A DNA stretch of 39,898 bases, taken from the NCBI GenBank assembly GCA_030613055.1, contig JAUWMR010000037.1:1-39898 (forward strand), read 5' to 3'. This DNA comes from Desulfobacteraceae bacterium (GTDB taxonomy: Bacteria; Desulfobacterota; DSM-4660; Desulfatiglandales; Desulfatiglandaceae). This document shows positions 6,756-15,262 of this stretch, in pieces. The translations under genes were made by a program, and so were the position numbers. A model generated the notes under the pieces. That model saw only the letters and a list, made by a program, of their open reading frames with translations. It had not been told where the DNA came from and did no database searches. How positions within the stretch are numbered: the first letter of the stretch is position 1; every line of letters begins with the position of its first letter.

Positions 6756-6967
6756 AGCGGTCTCATTATGTTGTGGTCGTTGAGTTTAGCGTAAAAATGG
6801 ATGGATGGGGTTTGGGGACTAAGAGGTAAATAGGGACGACCGGGCGATTTTATCCTGGAAGGCCGCAGATTGAGCGGAGTTAAGGTATATTTAGCCCGTT
6901 GAAATCCCGGCTCTCAATTTAATAAATCAGCAGGGATTGGTCTCGCTGTAAACCGGGTCTATCACGC
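6756..6967. other. Spacer between repeat remnant and IS91 remnant
   Basis: No gene is visible in this stretch. Together with 6504-6755 and 6968-7151 it forms a 650-base gene-poor zone made of the TA promoter and operator, a repeat fragment and a transposase remnant. Confidence 0.4.
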
Positions 6968-7093
6968 TTAAGTCGTGACGTTAGGGTAAAGGTAATTATC
7001 AGGCCCGCCAGAAATATGGCGGGCAAGCTCATGGAACTGTGACAATGAGTCGTCTATGACGGTTTCGGTTTTCTCTTTCACGGGCCTTAGCTA
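6968..7093 (-). pseudogene. IS91-like transposase C-terminal remnant, copy 2
   Basis: The minus strand reads LRPVKEKTETVIDDSLSQFH and then ELARHISGGPDNYLYPNV before a TAA at 6968. This is the same tail as in 4798-4920, including the small CCCGCC...GGCGGG insert (about 6998-7020), so the insert predates the duplication. Only about 40 codons survive. The two copies bracket the mqsRA-secB operon. Confidence 0.6.
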
Positions 7094-7181
7094 AAATGCA
7101 ATGGACAAGGGAGGAAAACCCTGGTAGTCCACTAAATTAAGCGAACAAGATATGGATGCCATGGCGGAGGAGGCGGCGGGG

Positions 7182-8612
7182 ATGTCATCACATTACATAA
7201 AGTCAACGGCCAGAAAGAAAATGGTCATTATTGCCAGTTACTTTGACGGGGAGACGTATGGTCTCCTGGGTCCTCAGATGGCCGCTACTGTCATACAGGA
7301 AAACACGGCCTTTGATTGTATCGTCATAGCCGTGGCCCGGGAGGACGACAAGTCCGTTCTTAAAAATGCGCTGAAGGACTATTTTGGCGGAGAAAAATCT
7401 ATAGTCGGGTTTTCTACCTTAAGCGGCAGGGAAGACCTCTTTACCCTTGCAAAGGATCTCAAGGATGAGGGAGCGATCACCATCCTGGCCGGCCCCCAGG
7501 CAGACGTTGACTACTCGGGAGAAAAGGAGTGGCAGGATCATCCCCACCGGTTCAGGGGCCTCGCGGCGAATTTCTCCTTTTCAATGCACGGTCCGGCCGA
7601 GCAGGCCATTACCCTTTTAAAAAACCTGGAAGGAGATGAATGGCAGGACACCCCCGGGCTGCTTTACGTGAGAGAAGACGGGAGGACAATTCAAAATCCC
7701 AAAAAGGCATGGAATGAGAGATTCCTCAGTAAGGTAAGGTGGGACAATATATACAGGATAGGGGAGTCAGGGTTTACCCCCCTGAATATTGATACCGGGC
7801 AGGTATTGCAGCATATAGGATGCCCGTACGCGGCAAGGCAGAGACGGGCCGAGGTTGACTACCCCGTCTCATTAGACAGGAATACCGGGCAAAAGGTTAT
7901 TCTCCTTCTGAAGGGGTGCAGCTTCTGTGATGTGGCGGTTGATAAGGGTTTTTGCGGGGCGTTGAACATGGAGACGGTTGTGGGTCAGATACACTCTCTG
8001 CCGGAGGCGACAGACGGCAAAAAAATCCCCTTTGAGCTTATCAACGAGAATCCTCTCCCCAGTCTTATGCGTTTGTTAATGGAAGTAAATATCAGGGGTA
8101 TCAGACTCTCACAGATCAGTCTCATCCTGAGGGCAGACTGGTTTCTTAATGGGGAAAAATATTTAAGGGAAGCACTGCGTCTTGCTGAGGATATGGAGGT
8201 TCGTATTGTCCTGACGTCGGTGGGTTTTGAGTCCTTCGACGACAGGATACTGAGCAATCTCAATAAAGGATTAAACGTAGAAACAAACATCAAGGCCATA
8301 CGACTGATGAGACAAGTCAAAGAGGAGTTCCCCCATCAGTGGGGATATTCCAGAGCTGATGGCGCTATCCACGGTTTTATTCATCCCACACCGTGGGATA
8401 CTCAAAAGACATCCGAAAATATGCAGGAGATCATAGCCCGTTACGCCCTCGCCCCTGATATCCTGCCTGATCACAGCATCCCGTTAATCATCCATCACGC
8501 CTCCGGCTTAGGTGATTGGATCAGGGAGATAGAGAGGACGGAAAAAGTCCAGTTTAAGAGGCATGCTACGATTATCGGCTGGTGGAAACTGGGCGATCGA
8601 TTTACGTTATAA
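7182..8612 (+). CDS. B12-binding/radical-SAM-like protein with atypical Cys motif
   Basis: Residues just after the start (KKMVIIASYFDGETYGLLGPQMAA) up to about 150 resemble a B12-binding Rossmann domain, and the part from about 200 on resembles a radical SAM barrel of the B12-binding class. The usual CxxxCxxC is not present: the only cysteines in the right place are GCPYAARQ, then GCSFCDVAVDKGFCG about 30 residues later (C-x2-C-x8-C). It may bind an Fe-S cluster in a different geometry or be a non-catalytic relative. The start at 7182 was chosen because a GGAGGAGG lies 9 bases upstream; a longer form from 7152 has no ribosome site. It precedes the fused beta-oxidation gene by about 100 bases, but a joint function is only a guess. 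Confidence 0.6.
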   Translation: MSSHYIKSTARKKMVIIASYFDGETYGLLGPQMAATVIQENTAFDCIVIAVAREDDKSVLKNALKDYFGGEKSIVGFSTLSGREDLFTLAKDLKDEGAITILAGPQADVDYSGEKEWQDHPHRFRGLAANFSFSMHGPAEQAITLLKNLEGDEWQDTPGLLYVREDGRTIQNPKKAWNERFLSKVRWDNIYRIGESGFTPLNIDTGQVLQHIGCPYAARQRRAEVDYPVSLDRNTGQKVILLLKGCSFCDVAVDKGFCGALNMETVVGQIHSLPEATDGKKIPFELINENPLPSLMRLLMEVNIRGIRLSQISLILRADWFLNGEKYLREALRLAEDMEVRIVLTSVGFESFDDRILSNLNKGLNVETNIKAIRLMRQVKEEFPHQWGYSRADGAIHGFIHPTPWDTQKTSENMQEIIARYALAPDILPDHSIPLIIHHASGLGDWIREIERTEKVQFKRHATIIGWWKLGDRFTL

Positions 8613-8709
8613 TACCTTTTGTTTTTAGTCCTGCTTTTGGTTGACCCTTCCCGTTACATCTGCTAAGTGGAAGAAAATATTTTTGAAGACAAACACGGAG
8701 GTTTGAAAA

Positions 8710-10746
8710 ATGAAAAAGGTTGGAATTATCGGCGCAGGCAACATGGGAAGCGGTATCGTTCAAAAAACGGCCCAGGAGGGCCTTTCTGTCGTTATGATGG
8801 ATATCAAACCTGAATTCGTAGAAAAAGGACTCGACAATATCCGAACAACCCTTAAGGAGGCAGTGGAACGAAAGATCTTAAGACCCGAACAGGCGGATGT
8901 TGTTATGTCCCGGATTCAGGGGACCACTGATTTGGCCGCGACAAAAGACTGCGATCTTGTCATTGAGGCTGTTTTCGAGGACATGGAGGTGAAGAAAGAT
9001 CTTTTCTCCAGGCTCGATGAAATTTGTGAACCTAAAACGATTCTTGCCACGAACACATCCTCATTCTCAGTAGACGAACTGGCTAAGGCCACGGGCCGGG
9101 CCGATCGCTTTGTGGGCCTCCATTTTTTTTATCATCCGGCAAAAAACCGGCTGTTAGAGATCATTCCGGGACCTCTTACCTCACCTGAAACTGTTGCAGC
9201 CTGCAGGCAATTCTCCCAGCTCACCGGAAAGACCGATATCCTTGTAAAAGATGCCCCCGGTTTTGCCGTCAACCGCTTCTTTGTGCCCTGGCTCAATGAG
9301 GCTACCCGCATCCTGGAAGATGGTCTGGCCGGTATTCCTACTATCGACCAGGCGGCCATGGACGAACTTGGGATAGGCATGGGGCCCTTCAAGCTCATGA
9401 ATGTGACGGGCATTCCTATTGCCCATCATTCCTGCGAATCCCTTGCCGATCAGCTTGGTCCCTTCTACGCCCCTTCGGCCGGGCTCAAGGCCCAGTTTGA
9501 ATCCGGCGAACTGTGGATTCTCGACGGTGAGGTTGAACAGGAAAGCCTTGAAAAGGTGGCGGACAGGCTTCTTGGAACTGTATTCTATGTGGCAACTTCC
9601 CTCCTTAATGAGGGCGTCACAGATATGTGTGATATTGATCTGGGCGCAAAGGTGGGCCTGCGCTGGAGGAAAGGGCCTTTTGAACTAATGAATCGCGTCG
9701 GCATACACAAGGCCTATAAGCTTGTTGAGGAACTTTTAAAGGCATGGCCTGATCTCAGCGTGCCTGATCACTTGTCCAGCCAGTATAAGAAGGGGGAGCC
9801 CTGGGATATCAGGTACGTGAAATACAGCCAGGACGGTGATGTTGGCAGGGTAACAATATCCCGGCCCGATGCCATGAACGCCCTTAATGAAACCATTGTG
9901 AAACAAATTGAAGAGGCATTTATTGAGGCCGGATCAGCCCCCCAGACCAGGGCCATTATCCTGGATACCGCCGGAAAGGCGTTTGTTGCCGGCGCGGATA
10001 TCGGTTTTTTTGTGAAATGCGTCAAGGAGGATCGCTTAGATGACAACTATAAATTCACCTCGTACGGCCAGGACGTCCTGATGCGCATAGACAAGATCGA
10101 AAAACTGGTTGTAGCCAGGATGGACGGTCTGGCCCTTGGCGGCGGATTGGAATTAGCCCTTTCCGCGGACGTGATAGCTGCCACCCCCAAGGCACTTATG
10201 GGATTTCCTGAGACGGGAATCGGGATCTATCCGGGCCTCGGAGGAACCCAGCGAACCAGTCGATATGTCGGAAAAGAATTGGCCAAATACCTTATATTTA
10301 CAGGCAGGCTTATTTCTGCAGAGGTGGCCCTCTCAATCGGGCTTGTGGACTATGTTTTTGCCCCGGAGGAAATAGAGCCCAGGATACTTACACTTATTGC
10401 CGATGGAAAACTGGTCCCAAAAAAGGGCAAAGACCCTGATGAGCTGCCAGAGGAATGGCGCAAGATCAAAGGGCTTTTTTCAGATGAAAATATCGACGCA
10501 TGGCTGAATGGAAAATACCTTGAAAGTGCTGATCCGTTAGAGGCAAAAACCGCCAAGATGATAGCCGGCAAGGCCCCCATTGCACTGCGTCTTGTGAATG
10601 AGATCATTGACACAGGCTATGAAATGCCTTTAGAGGAAGGCGTAAAGCAAGAGCTGGTCCACTTAAACGAGGTCTTCGCCACTGCCGACGCCCTGACAGG
10701 TCTCACCAGCGTGGGCAAGGGAAGGCCGGCCTTTGAAGGACGCTAA
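8710..10746 (+). CDS. Fused 3-hydroxyacyl-CoA dehydrogenase/enoyl-CoA hydratase
   Basis: A 678-residue bifunctional beta-oxidation enzyme with the dehydrogenase first. Residues 3-15 (VGIIGAGNMGSG) are the NAD-binding Rossmann motif; H138 (GLHFFYHPAKN) and E150 are the expected catalytic pair, and 3HCDH C-terminal domains span about 185-365. Residues about 370-650 are a crotonase domain with both catalytic glutamates, E481 (GGGLELAL) and E501 (GFPETGIG), and an oxyanion-hole segment AFVAGADIGFF. It should hydrate enoyl-CoA and oxidise the 3-hydroxyacyl-CoA to 3-ketoacyl-CoA. Domain order is the reverse of E. coli FadB and like that of fused archaeal/anaerobe crotonyl-CoA enzymes. GGAGG lies 8 bases before the ATG. 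It appears monocistronic; no thiolase is adjacent. Confidence 0.9.
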   Translation: MKKVGIIGAGNMGSGIVQKTAQEGLSVVMMDIKPEFVEKGLDNIRTTLKEAVERKILRPEQADVVMSRIQGTTDLAATKDCDLVIEAVFEDMEVKKDLFSRLDEICEPKTILATNTSSFSVDELAKATGRADRFVGLHFFYHPAKNRLLEIIPGPLTSPETVAACRQFSQLTGKTDILVKDAPGFAVNRFFVPWLNEATRILEDGLAGIPTIDQAAMDELGIGMGPFKLMNVTGIPIAHHSCESLADQLGPFYAPSAGLKAQFESGELWILDGEVEQESLEKVADRLLGTVFYVATSLLNEGVTDMCDIDLGAKVGLRWRKGPFELMNRVGIHKAYKLVEELLKAWPDLSVPDHLSSQYKKGEPWDIRYVKYSQDGDVGRVTISRPDAMNALNETIVKQIEEAFIEAGSAPQTRAIILDTAGKAFVAGADIGFFVKCVKEDRLDDNYKFTSYGQDVLMRIDKIEKLVVARMDGLALGGGLELALSADVIAATPKALMGFPETGIGIYPGLGGTQRTSRYVGKELAKYLIFTGRLISAEVALSIGLVDYVFAPEEIEPRILTLIADGKLVPKKGKDPDELPEEWRKIKGLFSDENIDAWLNGKYLESADPLEAKTAKMIAGKAPIALRLVNEIIDTGYEMPLEEGVKQELVHLNEVFATADALTGLTSVGKGRPAFEGR

Positions 10747-10971
10747 AAGGGGTGATTTTTGATCGACCGGCATATTATTTTTTACTATAGCTTCCAGTTA
10801 TATTCCCTGTATTAGTTCGCTCAGGAGTTTGCTCTGTCTTCGATTTCCTGTTTTTTTGGGACCTGCCTACTATTTTTTCCTTGTTTCTGAATTTCATTGG
10901 TCCCTGTTTATGGTTTATATTTTTTCCGTGGCAGGATTTTTCATGACCTTAAAGTCATTTTTTTGCTCTCA

Positions 10972-11748
10972 ATGTATGAAAAAACTATAAATATTAAAGT
11001 CGCCGGGGTTTCTTACAATATCTCCATCAAACACAGGTCAGTATCGGATGATCTTATAATCTTTTTGCATGGTTTGGGCTGTTCTAAAGATTCATTTGAA
11101 GGTGCTTGGAATCATAAAGACCTTACAGGTCAATCACTTCTTTCTTTTGACCTTTTGGGGTTTGGCCAATCGGAAAAGCCGGATGAATTTACCTACACAT
11201 TAGAAGATCATGCCGGGGTGTGTGACGCAATCATAAGAACTTTTTCTGAAGACCGATTACATATTGTTGCCCATAGCATGGGTGGAGCTGTTGGATTATT
11301 GATTTCTGATGAAATACTTAATAGGGTAATATCCTTTGTTAATGTGGAAGGAAATCTAATAAGTGAAGATTGCGGACTAATAAGCAGAAAAACTACATGT
11401 GTCCCATATAAAATCTTTAAAAATGAATTGTTTCCTGATTTCCAATCTCAATTCGCAGGTAAAGAATATCGACAAATTTCTCTCGATACGGCGTCACCAC
11501 TTGCTTTTTACAACAGCTCTAAATCCCTTGTTTCCTGGTCCGAGAGTGGACATTTGTTGAAGAGATTTAAGGGTTTGAAATGCAAGAAAACCTATTTTTA
11601 TGGAGAGCAGAACTCTGGTATGAAAGTGCTTACTAAACTTGGTAATATGGAAAAAAGAAAGATTTCCGGTAGTGGTCATTTTCTAATGAATGATAATCCA
11701 GATGAGTTCTATTCAGAGCTTCGTGGTTTTCTACCTCTTTCACGATAG
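10972..11748 (+). CDS. Alpha/beta hydrolase
   Basis: A 258-residue alpha/beta-hydrolase-fold enzyme. The oxyanion segment FLHGLG, the nucleophile elbow VAHSMGGA (Ser about 102) and the late histidine in GSGHFLMND are all present; the acidic member is probably Asp or Glu around residues 205-220. It would hydrolyse an ester, thioester or similar bond; the substrate cannot be told. The ATG at 10972 was preferred to the upstream TTG at 10897 because the conserved fold starts just after it (INIKVAGVSYNI) and the extra N-terminus reads like low-complexity translation; no clear ribosome site is seen for either. The gene is AT-rich compared with the fused enzyme upstream, suggesting separate origin. 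Confidence 0.75.
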   Translation: MYEKTINIKVAGVSYNISIKHRSVSDDLIIFLHGLGCSKDSFEGAWNHKDLTGQSLLSFDLLGFGQSEKPDEFTYTLEDHAGVCDAIIRTFSEDRLHIVAHSMGGAVGLLISDEILNRVISFVNVEGNLISEDCGLISRKTTCVPYKIFKNELFPDFQSQFAGKEYRQISLDTASPLAFYNSSKSLVSWSESGHLLKRFKGLKCKKTYFYGEQNSGMKVLTKLGNMEKRKISGSGHFLMNDNPDEFYSELRGFLPLSR

Positions 11749-11817
11749 CGTTGTCGATCCAGTCGTTCGACCTTCAGGCAATTAAATGAACTAAAATACA
11801 CAAATAGGACATATACC

Positions 11818-12558
11818 ATGAAGAACACATTATCAAAGCTCTTTCAGTGGCGCTCTTCCAATGAAACCCTTATTCCCCTCGTCGCCGGGCTGATTGTTGT
11901 TAGCTTATCTGTGGCAATGATTATTGTTCAGGACATGCCCTGGCTGAGTATAATTATCCGAGACATTGTCCAGGTGTTCATTGTGGGCATCATTTTCCCA
12001 TTAGCATTTATACATCGATCTGATAATGCCTTCATCGAGTTCGGATTGAGCCTTAGAAAATGGTATATCTTTCTTCCAATTAACCTCATCCTTGGTGCAC
12101 TTATGTTATGCATGTTCCTGTCAGAGAGCCCACCCTCAGCCGATTTCCGCGTGGATGCATCCGTCTTGTGGAAAGGGGCTTTCGTAATGTGTGCCCTTGT
12201 TTTTGAATTGGTGTTCTTTTATTCTTTCCTGAGAACCATGTTCGAGCGGGCTTTTGGCATTGTACCCGGGATTGTTCTTACCGCCCTTTTCTACGCTTTC
12301 CACCACGTTGGGTTCCAGCCGGAATATGGCAAATTATTCTTTGTGGGTCTGATGTATGCCACTATATTCCGGTTAGGGAAAAGTGCATTGTTGATCTTCC
12401 CATTTTTCCTGGGAGTTGGCGGAACCTATGATGTGTTAGTCCAGTCACAGGTGGTTTCACCCATTTTATACCCCGAGATACGTACTTTATATCTCTCAGT
12501 TCTCATCCTAACGGCAGTGATTTGGACGTGGAAGAAGGTAAATGTAAAAAGATGGTAG
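11818..12558 (+). CDS. CPBP-family intramembrane protease
   Basis: A 246-residue membrane protein with about seven hydrophobic segments (including about 18-38, 40-58, 80-98, 115-135, 150-170 and 185-205). The CPBP/Rce1-like motifs are recognisable: FELVFFYSFLRTMFER (E...R, helix 1 of the active site), then HHVGF with paired histidines, and a later polar residue near GGTYD. Rce1-like members cleave CAAX proteins; bacterial members are mostly of unknown substrate, some tied to bacteriocin self-immunity. The first motif has a single Glu where many members have EE, so activity is uncertain. It follows the hydrolase by about 70 bases in the same direction. Confidence 0.7.
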   Translation: MKNTLSKLFQWRSSNETLIPLVAGLIVVSLSVAMIIVQDMPWLSIIIRDIVQVFIVGIIFPLAFIHRSDNAFIEFGLSLRKWYIFLPINLILGALMLCMFLSESPPSADFRVDASVLWKGAFVMCALVFELVFFYSFLRTMFERAFGIVPGIVLTALFYAFHHVGFQPEYGKLFFVGLMYATIFRLGKSALLIFPFFLGVGGTYDVLVQSQVVSPILYPEIRTLYLSVLILTAVIWTWKKVNVKRW

Positions 12559-12621
12559 GCGTCCACAGGTTCAGAGACTGTAGGTACACATCACAAATCA
12601 GTATTATCTTTCCCCATCCTT

Positions 12622-12745
12622 AGCCCCGCTGATAATCAATACCATAGATGCGGTGTGGTGGGTGCATTGGCTGTCCGGCTAATTTCATCAAAGAATCGGA
12701 TTAGTGCTGGATGTGTTGAGTTATTTACTTATTTACGGACGTCCC
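12622..12745. repeat. Direct repeat flanking the AlbA_2 gene, copy 1
   Basis: About 124 bases are similar to 14225-14347 (AGCCCCGCTGA start, GTGTGGTGGGTGCATT in the middle, GGATGTGTTGAGTTATTTACTT near the end, a GACGTCCC/AACGTCCC end). The copy overlaps the last codons of the 12729-14087 gene, whose C-terminal residues VRDVRK are encoded within it. A shorter third occurrence of the tail (GTTACTTACTTATTTACGGACGTCCC) is at about 14390-14412. Confidence 0.75.
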
Positions 12746-14087
12746 GGACCTCCCAGTAACCGCCCTTGTCCGGGCCGATCCTTTTGATCAGATTCAGTTC
12801 CTTTAGTTTTTTGATGTGGATCCTTATTGTCTCCCTGGTTTTCCCAGTAATATCTGCAAGTTCGTTATATGTAATTTTTGGATCAATCAATATATTTTCA
12901 ATTATCTGCGTCTGTATTACAGGCAGATTTTCAGGCAGATTTTCAGGCAGGTCCGGTTTTAGTTTTATGGGGGTCTTTGTGGGGGTATGGCGCATCTCCA
13001 CTTTGAAGAAATCACCTGTTTCACTTATATTGAAAGAGACTCCGGGATAATCTGCCATCATTTTCCGAATTCGTATAAATCCTGTCCCGTATTTTTCAAT
13101 GTCCCCCATCAGGTAGAACGATTCTGCAAGCAGCTTGTTGCGGATGGATGATACGTAATCATCACGTTCAAGATCTTCAATGGTCAGGTTGCCGTAAATT
13201 CTGCCCGGATTGGTGAAGACAATCCTATCGTCAAATATTTTAATGACGATATCAGATGTGTGCTTATAGTCACGGTGAACAACGGAATTCAAAAGCAGCT
13301 CCCGAATGCCCTCCAGGGGATACTGCCACGTTTCTTTCCGTTTAAGGCTCCCGTCAAACCTGTAGGAAAGGCTGATATGCTTCTTGATAAAGATCATGGC
13401 TTCATCAAGGGCAGCAAGCAGAGGATCTTTTATCAACAGATCATCAATAATCGTTTCTTCGGATTTGAATCGACCAATATGAATAGAATAGCCGTGGTTT
13501 CCGAACAGCAGCATGACAGCCAATGTGGGCTTACCGACCTGGACTAATTTTAACTTTGTCAAATTGGTCAGCAGATCATCCTGAAGATTTATCCGGCCCC
13601 TTGAGTTTGTTGTTTCAACAAAATTTTCCAGCAGTGCGGTATCCAGTGAAGATAGGTTTTCGTCTAACGGATAGGCATCATAGGAAACATTCAGACTTTG
13701 CTGTTGCAGATCAACAATTTCATCAAGGGTGAGCAAATGATTGCTGTTCTTAACCCTCTTGTAGTAACGGTTCTTAAAAGAGATCGGTTTTACGGGGTAT
13801 TCGCTTATCTCGAAAACAAGAACGGTCCTGCCTTCAATCTCGTGTTCATCAATGTTGGGCAATATTTGAGGATAGGTGGCAACCTTAACTTCATTCAGAT
13901 ACCGCTGCACTGTTTCCGGACCTGCCTCAATTCCGGTTACACGCCCCTTGTCACCCACTCCGATAATGACCTTGCCGCCTTTTGTATTGGCAAATGCTAC
14001 AAGGGAGATGATGGTTTCCTTGTTGAATCCGGCCTTGAATTCAACAGTTTCTGATTTGCCTTTTTTAAGTATGTCGAAAATGTCCAT
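12729..14087 (-). CDS. AlbA_2/ATPase-like regulator with winged helix
   Basis: A 452-residue transcriptional-regulator-like protein in three parts: an AlbA_2 (Schlafen-type) domain at about 8-130 (SETVEFK, FANTKGGKVIIGVGD), an HATPase_c-like ATP-binding domain at about 258-345 (ELLLNSVVHRDY, EKYGTGFIR), and a C-terminal winged helix at about 390-445 (ITGKTRETIRIHIKKLKELN). Between them is a small in-frame repeat, PENLPENLP (381-389), encoded by tandem bases. Proteins of this kind occur in stress regulation, mobile elements and defence islands. It stands alone, bracketed by direct repeats, with its stop codon inside one repeat, so it probably arrived as a unit. The role is unknown. Confidence 0.75.
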   Translation of the reverse strand: MDIFDILKKGKSETVEFKAGFNKETIISLVAFANTKGGKVIIGVGDKGRVTGIEAGPETVQRYLNEVKVATYPQILPNIDEHEIEGRTVLVFEISEYPVKPISFKNRYYKRVKNSNHLLTLDEIVDLQQQSLNVSYDAYPLDENLSSLDTALLENFVETTNSRGRINLQDDLLTNLTKLKLVQVGKPTLAVMLLFGNHGYSIHIGRFKSEETIIDDLLIKDPLLAALDEAMIFIKKHISLSYRFDGSLKRKETWQYPLEGIRELLLNSVVHRDYKHTSDIVIKIFDDRIVFTNPGRIYGNLTIEDLERDDYVSSIRNKLLAESFYLMGDIEKYGTGFIRIRKMMADYPGVSFNISETGDFFKVEMRHTPTKTPIKLKPDLPENLPENLPVIQTQIIENILIDPKITYNELADITGKTRETIRIHIKKLKELNLIKRIGPDKGGYWEVRDVRK

Positions 14088-14103
14088 TGTAAATCTCTCT
14101 TAA

Positions 14104-14176
14104 ACCACGAAATACACGAACTATACGAAAAACCTCATTATCTTACACTATCGTGCCTTTCGTATTTTTCGTGGTC
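14104..14176. repeat. Imperfect inverted repeat with ACCACGAAA arms
   Basis: The left arm (14104-14121, ACCACGAAATACACGAA) pairs with the right arm (14159-14176, TTCGTATTTTTCGTGGT) with few mismatches across a 37-base loop. It could act as an intergenic hairpin upstream of the AlbA_2 gene. Such sequences are common spacer repeats. Confidence 0.6.
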
Positions 14177-14224
14177 TCGATGCGATGTTCGAATTCCGCT
14201 CTATGTTCATTATATTTTATTGTC

Positions 14225-14347
14225 AGCCCCGCTGAAATCAATACCCTAAATGTGGTGTGGTGGGTGCATTTGTTGCCCTGCTAATTCCATCACAGAATCG
14301 AATTAATGCTGGATGTGTTGAGTTATTTACTTTCTTATGAACGTCCC
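14225..14347. repeat. Direct repeat flanking the AlbA_2 gene, copy 2
   Basis: Diverged copy of 12622-12745 with the same beginning (AGCCCCGCTGA) and the same ending (GTTGAGTTATTTACTT then AACGTCCCC). The pair encloses the 452-residue regulator, as expected for a unit captured by recombination or a repeat-bounded insertion. Confidence 0.75.
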
Positions 14348-14505
14348 CTCAGTCCGTATTATCCATATGGATTCTCGCTATCTTGAGTTACTTACTTATT
14401 TACGGACGTCCCCCTTTTACCCTTGAAAAAACGTCTTGTCTCGATATGTTGAATCATATTTTTTACCTCCGTTTTTGGAATTTATCAATCAGCCTCAGCT
14501 ATCAG

Positions 14506-14751
14506 CTACCGGCTGCAAGAACCTTGATAGGGAATTGATTTCATTGTTGAGAGCTTTTTGATAGCCATGACTTGAAGAGGATCAATCTTAATCGTAACGT
14601 TTTTCAAATTCTTTTTGCGTTTGCCTGAAAGAACTTCCCGGCGCAGGCCTTCATCAAGTACCAGATCGGTCGGGTCATCAGTGACCTCATTTAGAATATT
14701 CCGGTCCTCATAATACTTGATCCAGTCCTTTTGTTTCTTTGCCTTTTTCAT
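14506..14751 (-). CDS. Truncated CopG/BrnA-like antitoxin
   Basis: An 81-residue protein. The segment LRREVLSGKRKKNLKNVTIK then IDPLQVMAIKKLSTMKSIPYQ is typical of ribbon-helix-helix antitoxins of the CopG class, where the beta strand (VTIKI) binds DNA. In those families the helix after SIPYQ continues for about 15 more residues (of the TLIRxWL type); here the sequence changes to GSCSR and stops, so the last helix is missing. No matching toxin is adjacent. It is probably a decaying orphan antitoxin; a short functional form cannot be excluded. Confidence 0.5.
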   Translation of the reverse strand: MKKAKKQKDWIKYYEDRNILNEVTDDPTDLVLDEGLRREVLSGKRKKNLKNVTIKIDPLQVMAIKKLSTMKSIPYQGSCSR

Positions 14752-14914
14752 ATCCTATCCTTTTTGCGTCTTGACCCCTTCATTCCATCACAGAACCTGA
14801 TGAATGCTTTTCATATCGAGTTATTATATAATTTAGGGACGTTCCGATTCTCCGCTATTAAAAGTTATTCAACATAGTCAACAACGTCCCCTATCCCACT
14901 GTCTAATTCACAAT

Positions 14915-15262
14915 TTAACTGGTTTTTCCATAAGTTGCCTCGCTTTCAGCAACTGCTGACTGCTTGGAATGATTTCTCCGCTGGATATCAACATGAACTG
15001 TAGCCCCAAGTACTTGCGCAACTCGGCGTAACATGCTTAGTGAATGGCCCTCGTAGGATGGGGACTCAAGGCGACTAATTTGTTGTTGAGACGTCCCCAC
15101 CTTTCGGGCCAGTTCCTTCTGGGACAAACCGGCCTCTTTGCGGAAAGCAGCTAATTTCAAAGCCACATCCCAGGCCTCACCGGCCTTTTTAAAACGTTCC
15201 GTGAAATCATGATCCTTCAACTGTTCTTCAAGGTATACGTCAAAATTTGTTTTTCGTCTCAT
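14915..15262 (-). CDS. XRE-family antitoxin (HigA-like)
   Basis: A 115-residue protein starting MRRKTNFDVYLEEQL. The segment about 48-80 (EAGLSQKELARKVGTSQQQISRLES) is a classic helix-turn-helix. It follows the toxin gene with a 4-base ATGA overlap if the start at 15262 is used; a GAGGA lies 8 bases upstream of it, so that start was preferred to the ATG at 15283. With the upstream toxin it makes a toxin-first pair of the HigBA type, in which the antitoxin also represses the operon. The C-terminal tail is Ser/Ala/Glu-rich and disordered in appearance. Confidence 0.82.
   Translation of the reverse strand: MRRKTNFDVYLEEQLKDHDFTERFKKAGEAWDVALKLAAFRKEAGLSQKELARKVGTSQQQISRLESPSYEGHSLSMLRRVAQVLGATVHVDIQRRNHSKQSAVAESEATYGKTS

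Larger units (their letters stand above)
14088..14505. other. Gene-free spacer with hairpin and repeats
   Basis: No gene. It contains an imperfect inverted repeat (14104-14121 against 14159-14176, ACCACGAAATACACGAA type), then copy 2 of the direct repeat (14225-14347) and a short third copy of its tail (about 14390-14412). Nothing promoter-like was strong enough to call. Confidence 0.5.

Noticed and set aside
14178-14200. T-loop-like word (GTTCGAATTCC) suggesting a tRNA
   Set aside because: No acceptor, D or anticodon stem could be paired around it.
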